Shown: piece by piece, positions 51,352 through 59,689 of the stretch
How the letters are laid out: each line of letters starts with the position of its first letter
Position numbering within the stretch: position 1 is the stretch's first letter
Assembly (NCBI GenBank): GCA_019637265.1
Contig: JAHBVY010000002.1
Location: 186,001 to 250,000 of the forward strand
DNA length: 64,000 bases
Direction: 5' to 3'
Origin: Polyangiaceae bacterium
GTDB taxonomy: Bacteria > Myxococcota_A > Polyangia > Polyangiales > Polyangiaceae
Notes under the pieces: generated by a model
Database searches by the model: none
Told to the model about the DNA's origin: nothing
The model's input: only the letters and a program-made list of their open reading frames with translations
Program-made: the position numbers and the translations under genes

Positions 51352-52212
51352 ATGTCGACCGCCGTCCCCCAAGCGCCCGAACCGTCCCACTCGAAGCTGC
51401 CGCCGCTGGCCGAGCCGGGTTACGACTTTCAGGGCGCCACCTTCGATCTCACCCGCGAGGAGGACCGAAACATCGTCCGCTTCATCTTGTCGCAGGCGCT
51501 GTATGGCGAGGCCACCGGCGTCTACTGCGGGAAATCTCTGTACGCCGCGGGCTCCCTCGAGGCGGCGCGCTTCTACCTGCGCCAGGCGAAGCAGGAGCTG
51601 AACCACCTCAGCACCTTCGCCGAGATCTTCCGCGCCCTGGAGCTCACCCCAGAGCCCGCGCACTGGGCAGTGAAGCTGCTCTCTTCCCACAACAACTACT
51701 ACCCGCTCAAGGTGATGATGGAGCACGCCCTGGGCGAGGGCATGGTGCTCGACATCTTCAAGGATCTCCTACTGCAAACCCTGCCCGACAGCGACCCACG
51801 CGTGCCCGGCATCAAGAAGAAGCTCCGCGTGGTGTGCCGCGAGGAGCAGGAGCACGTCGCCTGGGGTGAGAAGGAGACGCGGCGTATCCTCACGGAAATG
51901 CCGCACCTGCAGCTGCCGTTCTACGGCCTCTTGGAGCTGCAGATGGCGGTGGTGCCGTTCCTGACCAAGGCCTTCCAAGGCCGCGCCGCGGGCCACCCGG
52001 TGCTCGAGCACCTCACGCCCTTCCTCGACTTCGTGCGGGCGCGCGTGTTCGAGCAGGGGCGCGCCCTCGGCATCGTCCCCGAAGAGCGCCCCGGCTTCGC
52101 CAAGCGGCAGCTCGCGATCGCCGCGGGGCTCGCGCTCTACGCGCGGAGCCAGGTGGCGCGCAGCACCTCCAAGCTCGAGAAGATCTACCTCCGCGAGCTG
52201 GGCTTCGAATAG
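51352..52212 (+). CDS. Ferritin-like domain protein
   Basis: 286 residues, all helical, soluble. Probable di-metal ligands: EATGVYCGKS, FYLRQAKQELNHLSTF, MMEHALGEGMVL and CREEQEHVAWGEKETRR, giving four Glu and two His on a helix bundle as in ferritin-like oxidases and rubrerythrin-type proteins. No substrate can be named. It is convergent with nrdB; a shared role in iron or radical chemistry is possible but unproven. Confidence 0.78.
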   Translation: MSTAVPQAPEPSHSKLPPLAEPGYDFQGATFDLTREEDRNIVRFILSQALYGEATGVYCGKSLYAAGSLEAARFYLRQAKQELNHLSTFAEIFRALELTPEPAHWAVKLLSSHNNYYPLKVMMEHALGEGMVLDIFKDLLLQTLPDSDPRVPGIKKKLRVVCREEQEHVAWGEKETRRILTEMPHLQLPFYGLLELQMAVVPFLTKAFQGRAAGHPVLEHLTPFLDFVRARVFEQGRALGIVPEERPGFAKRQLAIAAGLALYARSQVARSTSKLEKIYLRELGFE

Positions 52213-52261
52213 CGCCGCCCCTCCATCACGAGTCAGGACAACGCATCGGCTGCCAGTGATG

Positions 52262-52276
52262 GTCAGGGTCCCTGAT
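52262..52276. repeat. GTCAG/CTGAT palindrome between convergent genes
   Basis: GTCAG GGTCC CTGAT (one base off the exact form) lies between the ferritin-like gene and nrdB, with more GTCAG and CTGAC half-sites around it (52231-52300). Confidence 0.7.
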
Positions 52277-52309
52277 CGGCTGACAGCGAATCGATAGTCA
52301 GGACGGCGC

Positions 52310-53329
52310 TCAGAAGGCGGCGTCGAAGGTCACCTCGCCGGTGACGCCCACCTGATAGGCGGAGACGCGCCGCTCGAAGAAGTTCGTCACCTCCTGCACG
52401 TCTTGGAGATCCATGAAGCTGAGCGGGTTCGCGGTGCCGTAGCGCTTCGGCAGCCCCAAGGTGACCAGGCGCTGATCGGCGCAATGCTCGAGGTAGCCGC
52501 GGATGCTCGCCGGGGTGAGCCCAGCGACCCCACCCTCGAGCAAGTCTTCCGCGAACTGCGACTCGCACTCGATCGCCTCATCCAGCATCTCGTAGATGGA
52601 CGCGACGAGCGCATCGTCGAACAGCTCGGGCTCCTCACTGCGCACCGTCTTCACCACCTCGAAGGCGAAGGCCATGTGCGCGCTCTCGTCGCGGAACACC
52701 CAGTTCGTCCCCGCGGCCAAGCCGTGGAACAAGCCGCGCGACCTCAGGAAGTACACGTAAGCGAAGGCGCCGAAGAAGAACAAACCCTCGATGCACGCCG
52801 CGAAACAGATCAGGTTGAGCAAGAACTGCCGCCGATGCTCGCGCGTCTCGAGCGCGGTGAGACCCTCGATGGAGTCGATCCACCGCTGGCAGAACAGCGC
52901 CTTCTTGCTGATGGAAGGGATGTGCGTCACGGCGGCGAAGGCGCGGCTCCGCTCTTCGACGTCGGGCACGTAAGTGTCGAGCAGCGTGAGGTAGAACTGC
53001 ACGTGCAGCGCCTCTTCGTACAGCTGCCGCGACAAGTACATGCGCGCCTCCGGCGCGTTGATGTGGCGATACAGGTTCAGCACCAGGTTGTTCGCGACGA
53101 TGGAGTCCCCGGTGGCGAAGAAGGCCACCAGGCGCTCGATCATGTGGCGCTCGGCGGGCGTGGTCTTGCTCTTCAGGTCCGAGGTGTCCGTGGAGAAGTC
53201 GACCTCCTCCACCGTCCAGGTGTTCTTGATGGCCGCGCGGTACATCTCGTAAAAGCGCGGGTAGCGCATCGGGCGCAGCGTCAGGCAGTGACCTGGGTCG
53301 AGGATGTTCTGGGGTCTTTCGCTGTTCAT
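52310..53329 (-). CDS. nrdB: Ribonucleoside-diphosphate reductase class Ia, beta subunit
   Basis: 339 residues. The subunit generates the tyrosyl radical with a di-iron centre. RQLYEEALHVQFYLTLLDTY carries the metal Glu and His with the radical Tyr four residues after His, as in E. coli Tyr122. AACIEGLFFFGAFAYVYFL and NWVFRDESAHMAFA supply the remaining Glu and His ligands. The C-terminal end VTFDAAF is shorter than in E. coli. Its ATG overlaps the nrdA stop by four bases. Confidence 0.95.
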   Translation of the reverse strand: MNSERPQNILDPGHCLTLRPMRYPRFYEMYRAAIKNTWTVEEVDFSTDTSDLKSKTTPAERHMIERLVAFFATGDSIVANNLVLNLYRHINAPEARMYLSRQLYEEALHVQFYLTLLDTYVPDVEERSRAFAAVTHIPSISKKALFCQRWIDSIEGLTALETREHRRQFLLNLICFAACIEGLFFFGAFAYVYFLRSRGLFHGLAAGTNWVFRDESAHMAFAFEVVKTVRSEEPELFDDALVASIYEMLDEAIECESQFAEDLLEGGVAGLTPASIRGYLEHCADQRLVTLGLPKRYGTANPLSFMDLQDVQEVTNFFERRVSAYQVGVTGEVTFDAAF

Positions 53330-55794
53330 TGGCAGGCCTCACAGCTCTCGGGGTTCTCGAGGGAGCAGGCGACGGCCTCAGCCTCCGTCACCCGCGGCGG
53401 CTCCGGGGTGTAGCCGCGCGCCGCGTGCGGGGAGCCTTCAGGATCCGAGGCTTGCTCGGGAGCGCTCTCCTTGGCCGTGGTGTGCGCGATGCGGGTCGCC
53501 GGGCGCGACCGCAGGTAGTAGCTGGTCTTCAGGCCTTTTTTCCATGCATAAAAATACATGCTGGAGAGCTGACCGATGTTCGGGTTCTCGATGAACAGGT
53601 TGAGGGACTGGCTCTGGTCGATGAAGGCGCCGCGATCCGCCGCCATGTCGATGAGCGAGCGCATCGGGAGCTCCCACGCGGTGCGATAGATGCGCCGGAG
53701 CGACTCCGGCAGCGCGCTCAGCTGAGCCACGGAGCCCTCGGCGCGCTTCAGCGCGGCGCGCGTCTCCTCGCTCCAGAGGCCGAGCAGCTTGAGCTCCGAC
53801 ACCAGGTAGCGGTTGATCTGGATGAAATCGCCGGAGAGCGTCTCTCGCTTGAAGAGGTTCGAGACCTGAGGCTCGATGCCCTCATAACAACCCGCGATGG
53901 ACGCGATGGTGGCCGTCGGCGCCACCGCGATGAGCAGCGAGTTGCGGAGGCCGCGCTCCTGGATCCGCGCGCGCAGCGCGTCCCAACGAGCGCCGTCCTC
54001 CGGCGTGATGCCCCAGGCGTCGAACTGGAGCTCCCCGCGCGCCGCCCGCGTCTCCGCGAAGGCCGGGTGCCTGCCGCGCTCCTCCGCGAGATCACACGAG
54101 GTGGTGAGCGCGTGGAAGTAGATGGTCTCCGAGATGCGCCGCGAGAGCTCGCGCGCCGGCTCGGAGTCGAACGGCAAGCGGAGCTGGAACATCACGTCCT
54201 GGAGGCCCATCACCCCGAGCCCCACCGGGCGCCACATCAGGTTGGAGCTCTGAGCCGTAGGGATCGGGTAGAAGTTGAGATCGATCACGCGATCGAGTTG
54301 CCGCACGGCAATTTTCACGGTCTCCGCCAGGCGCTCGAAGTCGAAGCACGGCAGGCCGTCCTCCGTGCGCGTCATGTGGCGCCCCAGGTTGATGGAGCCG
54401 AGGTTGCACACCGCGGTTTGATCCTCGGAGGTGACCTCGAGGATCTCGGTGCACAGGTTGGAGAGGTGCACCACGCGCCCCGGCAGCGCGGTCTGGTTGC
54501 AGGCGCGGTTCGACTTGTCCTTGAAGGTCATCCAGCCGTTCCCGGTCTGCGCCAGGGTGCGCATCATGCGCGCGTACAGATCGCGCGCCGGCACCGTCTT
54601 CACCGCGAGCCCAGCGCGCTCCGCTGCCTCATAGGCGCGGTCGAACTCCTCACCGTAGAGGTCCGGCAGCTCGGGCACCGTCTTCGGATCGAACAGGCTG
54701 AACGGTTCGTCCGCCTCCACCCGGCGCATGAACAGGTCCGACACCCAGTTGGCGAGGTTCAGGTTGTGGGTGCGCTTGGCCTCGTCCCCCGTGTTGTCGC
54801 GCAGCTCCAAGAACTCCTCGATGTCGGCGTGCCAGGTCTCGAGGTACACGCAGCACGCGCCCTTGCGCTTGCCGCCCTGGTTCACCGCCGCCACCGACGC
54901 GTCCAGCGTCTTCAGCCACGGGACGATGCCGTTCGAGTGACCGTTGGTGCTCTCGATCAGCGAGCCGCGCGAGCGCACTCGGTGGTAAGCGAGGCCGATG
55001 CCGCCCGAGAACTTCGAGAGCAGCGCGATGTCGGTGTAGCGCTTGTAGATGTCCTCCAGGTGATCTCGCGGGGAGTCCAGGAGGAAGCAGCTCGAGAGCT
55101 GCTCGTGAGGCGTGCCGGAGTTGAACAGGGTGGGAGAGCTCGGGAGGTACCGAAGGCTCGAGAACCGTTCGTACAGCTCGAGCGCCTCGGGCACCGTCTC
55201 TGAGAGCGCGCAGGCGACGCGCATGAAGAAGTGCTGCGGCGCCTCCACCGCGAGGCGCGTGGTGGGGTGCTTCAAGAGATAGCGATCGTACAGGGTGCGG
55301 AGCCCGAAATACTCGAACTCGCGATCGCGAGCCGCCAAGATGGCGTCGTCGAGCTTGCGCGCGCTGGTCGCGACGAAGTCCTGCAGGCGGTCGTTCACCA
55401 GGCCTAATTTCCTCGCGGATTGCACCGCCTGGGAGAACGACTGGATCCCCTGGTTTCGCACCTCTTTGTCGATGTAGGTGGCGAGCAGCCGCGCGGCGAG
55501 CCGTGAATACTCGGGCTCCTCCGCGATGAGCCCCGCCGCCGTTTGGATGGAGATGCGGTCGAGCTCCTGGGTGGAGGCGCCGTCGTACAGGCCGCTGATG
55601 GTGCGGGTGGCGACGCGCACCGCGTCCACCTCCGCCAGGCCCGCGCAGCAGCGGTTCACTGCCCGAACTATCTTGCTGACGTCCACCGGCTCCTTCGCGC
55701 CGCTGCGCTTGGTGACCCGCATGGTGGTCTGGGTGTCCGGCTCTCGCTCCTCGCGCGACGCCGTCCGCGCGTCGCTCATCAACTCGGTCTGCAT
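53326..55794 (-). CDS. nrdA: Ribonucleoside-diphosphate reductase class Ia, alpha subunit
   Basis: 822 residues. An ATP-cone domain comes first (about 25-115, MRVTKRSGAKEPVDVSKIVRAVNRC), then the catalytic barrel with LSSCFLLDSPRDHLEDIY, SNLCTEILEVTSEDQTAVCNLGSINL (active-site Cys) and APTATIASIAGCYEGIEPQ. The C-terminus CSLENPESCEACQ is the redox-shuttle Cys pair, close to the eukaryotic and Chlamydia R1 form. Start ATG 55794 follows GAGGGAGCGGGAG. Regulation: cobalamin riboswitch, NrdR-like palindrome and strong promoter upstream. Confidence 0.95.
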   Translation of the reverse strand: MQTELMSDARTASREEREPDTQTTMRVTKRSGAKEPVDVSKIVRAVNRCCAGLAEVDAVRVATRTISGLYDGASTQELDRISIQTAAGLIAEEPEYSRLAARLLATYIDKEVRNQGIQSFSQAVQSARKLGLVNDRLQDFVATSARKLDDAILAARDREFEYFGLRTLYDRYLLKHPTTRLAVEAPQHFFMRVACALSETVPEALELYERFSSLRYLPSSPTLFNSGTPHEQLSSCFLLDSPRDHLEDIYKRYTDIALLSKFSGGIGLAYHRVRSRGSLIESTNGHSNGIVPWLKTLDASVAAVNQGGKRKGACCVYLETWHADIEEFLELRDNTGDEAKRTHNLNLANWVSDLFMRRVEADEPFSLFDPKTVPELPDLYGEEFDRAYEAAERAGLAVKTVPARDLYARMMRTLAQTGNGWMTFKDKSNRACNQTALPGRVVHLSNLCTEILEVTSEDQTAVCNLGSINLGRHMTRTEDGLPCFDFERLAETVKIAVRQLDRVIDLNFYPIPTAQSSNLMWRPVGLGVMGLQDVMFQLRLPFDSEPARELSRRISETIYFHALTTSCDLAEERGRHPAFAETRAARGELQFDAWGITPEDGARWDALRARIQERGLRNSLLIAVAPTATIASIAGCYEGIEPQVSNLFKRETLSGDFIQINRYLVSELKLLGLWSEETRAALKRAEGSVAQLSALPESLRRIYRTAWELPMRSLIDMAADRGAFIDQSQSLNLFIENPNIGQLSSMYFYAWKKGLKTSYYLRSRPATRIAHTTAKESAPEQASDPEGSPHAARGYTPEPPRVTEAEAVACSLENPESCEACQ

Positions 55795-56010
55795 GCTCCC
55801 GCTCCCTCGATAACTAGTCAGTTAACCAGCCCATCTGTGGGCCGCGCGTAGCGGCCCTCGCCCCGACCGTCACCCCCTCGGGTGAACGACGCCTGACGCA
55901 GCTCGGCTGACCACGCAGCGACGCTCAGCTCCGCGAGCCGCCCTGCGTGCCCCGCCCGAGCCGCCCCGCGGCGCCTCAGTCGAACCAGCGCGGGCTTTCT
56001 CTCCCGAGCT

Positions 56011-56240
56011 GGGTGCTGGTAGGTCTTCGGGCTCCGAGCACGCGGCGTGGCGCCGCTTGCCTACTCTCCACCGCTTCCCAGAGGGCGAGCCCCCAGTGCG
56101 TCAGGCGTGGATTTCGTTCTCGATACCGCTGCGGGGCAGCCCTGGAATCACACCAGGTTCCCTTGACGCCCCGCGCGAGGTGCCCCCTGAAGAGCCGCCT
56201 TGCGTGAGCCGCCACGCTCCTGAAACGCCAGGAGCACCAA
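56011..56240 (-). promoter_or_regulatory. Cobalamin (B12) riboswitch upstream of nrdAB
   Basis: Read on the minus strand, the core runs CAAGGGAACCTGGTGTGATTCC, then GGGCTGCCCCGCAGCGG, which is the B12-box region. The 3' element CCCGAAGACCTACC (56018-56031) is the expected partner (consensus near CxGAAGACCTGCC). Closing stem GGTGCT (about 56238) with AGCACC (about 56013) forms P1. About 215 nt remain before nrdA for an expression platform. Confidence 0.82.
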
Positions 56241-56245
56241 CACAG

Positions 56246-56261
56246 CCCCTATATATTGGGG
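56246..56261. promoter_or_regulatory. 16-bp palindrome CCCCAATATATAGGGG over the -10, NrdR-box-like
   Basis: CCCC and GGGG arms flank an AT-rich core, as in NrdR operators of ribonucleotide reductase promoters. It covers the -10 box of the nrdAB promoter. I see no clear second box at the usual spacing. Confidence 0.5.
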
Positions 56262-56278
56262 TACTGCACAGCTGTCAA
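56250..56278 (-). promoter_or_regulatory. Near-consensus sigma-70 promoter for nrdAB
   Basis: On the minus strand, TTGACA (56278-56273), 17-bp spacer, TATATA (56255-56250). The predicted start near 56243 lies just before the riboswitch, about 450 nt ahead of nrdA. Confidence 0.75.
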
Positions 56279-56477
56279 CCGACATCTTGGGCAGTGAACG
56301 CAGGCGCAGGTTGGGCGGGGAAAGGCGCCGCGAGCCGCCGAAGGCCTGGCTGGCGCACCAGGGTGCCGTGGGGCGGAACCCAACCCCCCCCAAAAACCGG
56401 CCCCCAAAACGCTGCGAGCCAGCGCAGGGCTGGCTCGATAGGCAGGGTGGCGAACCACCCACTGGGACGTCGAACGC

Positions 56478-56891
56478 TCAGGCGCGCGCCTTGGCCTGGG
56501 CCTTCTTGCTGCGCGCCACCTTCTTCTTCGGAGCGGGCGGCTTCGCCTTGGCGGCGCGACCGGCGCGGCGCTTGGCGGCGCCGTGCTGATCGAGCAGCGC
56601 GGGGGTGGAGAGGCGCTCCAGCCGGGTCTTGAAGCCGTCGTCCTTGGTGCGCTTCTCCAGCTCCTGGATGGCGGCGACCAGCTTGGCGCGGCTGCCGAAC
56701 TGCTCCTTCACCGTGGTGAGCACCTCATGCAGGTGGAGCAGCTTCTTGTTGGGGACCTTGGCGAGGCCCTTGGTCTCGTTCACGCGGTCGATGAAGAGCT
56801 CTTCAGTGGCCAGCGCCTGCACGGCGGCGACCAGCTTCTCCTTGGACTCGAACTTTGCCTTGACGATCTGAAGGGGGGATTGCTTGGACAT
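56478..56891 (-). CDS. Lys/Ala-rich small basic protein
   Basis: 137 residues. The first about 100 residues are helical and contain an internal repeat (FESKEKLVAAVQALATEELF, then FGSRAKLVAAIQELEKRTKD); the C-terminal 35 are Lys/Ala/Pro-rich (AKAKPPAPKKKVARSKKAQAKA). The basic tail resembles histone H1-like or AT-hook-free DNA/RNA-binding tails. I recall close relatives in myxobacteria without a function. A nucleoid or ribosome-associated role is inference. Confidence 0.75.
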   Translation of the reverse strand: MSKQSPLQIVKAKFESKEKLVAAVQALATEELFIDRVNETKGLAKVPNKKLLHLHEVLTTVKEQFGSRAKLVAAIQELEKRTKDDGFKTRLERLSTPALLDQHGAAKRRAGRAAKAKPPAPKKKVARSKKAQAKARA

Positions 56892-57094
56892 GGCTCCCTG
56901 ACTGGGTTAGCCGGGCGGACTCGTCAGCCACTGGGCGGTGACCATCACGCGCCCCGCGGGCGACATGGCCCGGTGCTCGCCGCGCCGTGGATGGCGCGAT
57001 GAGCGGGAGGGGGGCCTAGCAGGCTTCACCCACAGCGGCAAGCGTCCTCCCCCATGGAGAGACGCGCCGAGCTGCGCCTCTCGGACCGCACGCA

Positions 57095-57140
57095 GGGGCG
57101 CATGGCGGCTCGGTGAAGGGGCGCATGGCGCCTTGGTGAA
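57095..57140. repeat. 23-bp tandem duplication before gltX
   Basis: Units 57095-57117 and 57118-57140 (GGGGCGCATGGCG...GGTGAA) differ at two bases. The remaining spacer 56892-57202 shows no gene. Confidence 0.85.
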
Positions 57141-57202
57141 CACGCCTCGAGCGCCGCGGCTGCTGCTCGCAGCGCCAGGCGCGGCGTGCTACGCGGCGCG
57201 CC

Positions 57203-58645
57203 ATGTCGGCTCCTCCTCCCCGGGTGCGCTTCGCGCCTTCTCCGAGCGGCTACCTCCACATCGGCGGCGCCCGCACGGCGCTGTTCAACTGGCTGTGGGC
57301 CCGCAAGCTGGGCGGGCAGTTCGTGCTGCGGGTGGAGGACACGGATCAAGATCGGAGCAGCCTCGAGAGCGTGCAAGCCATCCTGGACGCGATGCGCTGG
57401 CTCGGCCTCGATTGGGACGAGGGGCCGGAGGTCGGCGGGCCTCATGCGCCGTACTTCCAGAGCGATCGTAAGGCGATCTACCGAAGCCACGTGGAGCAGC
57501 TGATCGCCGCCGGCAAGGCCTACCGCTGCAGCTGCACCAAGGAGGAGCTCGACCTTCAGCGTGAGGCGCTGAAGGCGCAGGACCCGAAGGCGCAGTTTCG
57601 CTACCCGGGCACCTGCCGCGGGCGTGAGGTGGACCCGAGCGCGCCCCACGTGGTGCGCTTCATCGTGCCCGAGGAGGGCAGCACGGCGTGGGACGATCGC
57701 GTGTTCGGCCGCATCGAGACGCCCAACAAGGAGCAGCAAGACTTCGTCATCATGCGGAGGGACGGCCTGCCGCTCTACAACTTCGCGGCGGTGGTGGATG
57801 ACCACCTGATGCAAATCAGCCTGGTCGTGCGCGGGCGCGACCACATCGGCAACACCCCTCACCAAGTGATGCTGTACGACGCCTTCGGTTGGGAGCCGCC
57901 GGAGTTCGCGCACCTGCCGATGATGCTCTCCCCCAAGGGTGAGAAGCTGAGCAAGCGCCACGGCGACATCGCGGTGCAAGACTACCGCGCGCGCGGCTAC
58001 AGCCCGATGGGCGTCTTGAACTACCTCGCGCGCTTTGGTTGGTCGTTCGGCGACCAAGAGATCTTCAGCCGTGAGGAGCTCACCTTTGCGTTCGACTTTT
58101 CACGCGTCAACCGCAGCGACGGCAAGTTCGACGACAAGAAGTTCGCGGACGTCAACTTCGCCCAGCTGATGAGCCCGAAGCTCACCCCGGACGCCGACTA
58201 CATCGCGCAGGTGAAGCCGGTGCTCGAGGCGGAGGGCCTCACCGCGACGGACGCCCAAATCGGCGCCGCGCTGCCGCTCATCCGTGAGCGCGCCCGCGAC
58301 TTCAAGGACGCGGCCAAGCACCTGGACTTCTACTTCCGTGAGCCGCCCATCATGGATGAGAAGGCCGCCAGCAAGTTCTTGGTGCCGCAGGCGGCCGAGC
58401 ACCTCAGCGCCCTGCGCGCGCTGTACGCTGGTTTTACCCCATGGGAAGCCGAGGCGCTGGAGGCGCGCCTCAAGGCCTGGCTCGAGGAGACCGGCCACAG
58501 CATGAAGGAGGTGGCGCAGCCGCTCCGCGTGGCGCTCACCGGGCGCACCGCGAGCCCTGGGCTGTTCGAGGTGATGGTGGTGCTCGGCGAGCAGCGCTCG
58601 CTCGCGCGCCTCGACGCCGCCATCCGGCGCGCTCAGGTGACCTGA
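57203..58645 (+). CDS. gltX: Glutamate-tRNA ligase
   Basis: 480 residues. Class I synthetase: HIGH motif RFAPSPSGYLHIGGARTALFNWL, KMSKS region SPKGEKLSKRHG. The cysteine-containing CSCTKEELDLQREAL insertion agrees with bacterial GluRS. It charges tRNA-Glu; whether it also serves tRNA-Gln cannot be told. The next gene starts 2 bp after its stop. Confidence 0.95.
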   Translation: MSAPPPRVRFAPSPSGYLHIGGARTALFNWLWARKLGGQFVLRVEDTDQDRSSLESVQAILDAMRWLGLDWDEGPEVGGPHAPYFQSDRKAIYRSHVEQLIAAGKAYRCSCTKEELDLQREALKAQDPKAQFRYPGTCRGREVDPSAPHVVRFIVPEEGSTAWDDRVFGRIETPNKEQQDFVIMRRDGLPLYNFAAVVDDHLMQISLVVRGRDHIGNTPHQVMLYDAFGWEPPEFAHLPMMLSPKGEKLSKRHGDIAVQDYRARGYSPMGVLNYLARFGWSFGDQEIFSREELTFAFDFSRVNRSDGKFDDKKFADVNFAQLMSPKLTPDADYIAQVKPVLEAEGLTATDAQIGAALPLIRERARDFKDAAKHLDFYFREPPIMDEKAASKFLVPQAAEHLSALRALYAGFTPWEAEALEARLKAWLEETGHSMKEVAQPLRVALTGRTASPGLFEVMVVLGEQRSLARLDAAIRRAQVT

Positions 58646-58647
58646 CT

Positions 58648-59649
58648 TTGTCCAGCGCGCTCGCCACGGGCTGGCTCGCTCACGGCCTCGGCTTGCTCGC
58701 TCAGGCAAGCTCAGGTGAGCTGACGTTCCCGACGCGCGAGCTGCCGCAGCTGTCCTGGTTCCAGCAGCTCCTGGCCCACCCCGGGTTCAAGTCGCTGATC
58801 CCGCTGCCCATCTTGGCGCTGCTCGCGCCCATCGTGTGGCGCTTCTTCCGCGACAGCTGGAGGCGGACGGACGAGGAGGCGGCGGCGCTGCGCGCGGAGC
58901 ACCCGGGGACGGACCACCGCCCCGCGGTGTGCTTGGTGCTGGTGGCGGTGGTGCTCACCGTTCAGGAGTATTACGGCGGCCGGAGCTTCTACGACCAGAT
59001 GATCCGCCCCGGGCTCAGGGAGCTCGACCAGAGCGTGAGCTGGCTGAAGCTCCAGAAGTACGACGAGCTCTACGGCTACTGCTGGTGGTCCTTCGCGCGC
59101 GTGGCAGGCTACGTGCTCTTCCCGTTCGCGGCGTGGAAGCTCCTGTTCCGGAAGGACAGCCTGCTCGACATGGGGCTCCGCTTCCGCGGGCTGATGAGCC
59201 ACGCGTGGCTCTACGGCCTGTGCCTCTTGGTGGTGGTGCCGGTCATGCTCGTCGTGGCGCAGCAGGGGGACTTCGGCACTTACTACCCCTTCTATAACCA
59301 CAGCAGCCGCAGCTGGAATGACTTCATCCTGTGGCAGCTCATCTACTACGCTCAGTTCTTGGCGCTGGAGATCTTCTTCCGTGGCTTCATGCTGGGCGCG
59401 CTGAAGCGCAGCATGGGCTCCGCCGCCATCTTCGTGATGGCCGTCCCCTACTGCATGATCCACTACGGCAAGCCTTACCTCGAAGCCCACGGGGCGATCG
59501 TGGCGGGCGTGGTGCTCGGCTCACTCTCGATGCGCTCGCGCAGCGTGTACGTCGGCTTCCTGCTCCACATCACCGTGGCCTTCTTGATGGACTTCCTCTC
59601 GCTCTACAAGCGCGGCGCGCTACCCACCAGCTTCTGGGCCCCAGGCTGA
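58648..59649 (+). CDS. CPBP (CAAX-protease-like) integral membrane protein
   Basis: 333 residues from TTG 58648, two bases after the gltX stop; AGGTGACC lies upstream. About eight membrane helices. The late segment QFLALEIFFRGFMLGALKRSMGS matches the CPBP motif E-x-x-x-R with a single Glu visible (EIFFR), and PYCMIHYGKPYLEA and LLHITVAFLMDF supply His residues. Such proteins are putative intramembrane metalloproteases. Operon with gltX. Confidence 0.75.
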   Translation: MSSALATGWLAHGLGLLAQASSGELTFPTRELPQLSWFQQLLAHPGFKSLIPLPILALLAPIVWRFFRDSWRRTDEEAAALRAEHPGTDHRPAVCLVLVAVVLTVQEYYGGRSFYDQMIRPGLRELDQSVSWLKLQKYDELYGYCWWSFARVAGYVLFPFAAWKLLFRKDSLLDMGLRFRGLMSHAWLYGLCLLVVVPVMLVVAQQGDFGTYYPFYNHSSRSWNDFILWQLIYYAQFLALEIFFRGFMLGALKRSMGSAAIFVMAVPYCMIHYGKPYLEAHGAIVAGVVLGSLSMRSRSVYVGFLLHITVAFLMDFLSLYKRGALPTSFWAPG

Positions 59650-59689
59650 AGCGCCCTGCCTACACTTGATCCCTACGAACGGAGACGCG

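Noticed and set aside
53329-55203. 624-codon plus-strand frame opposite nrdA
   Set aside because: Antisense shadow of a clear nrdA.
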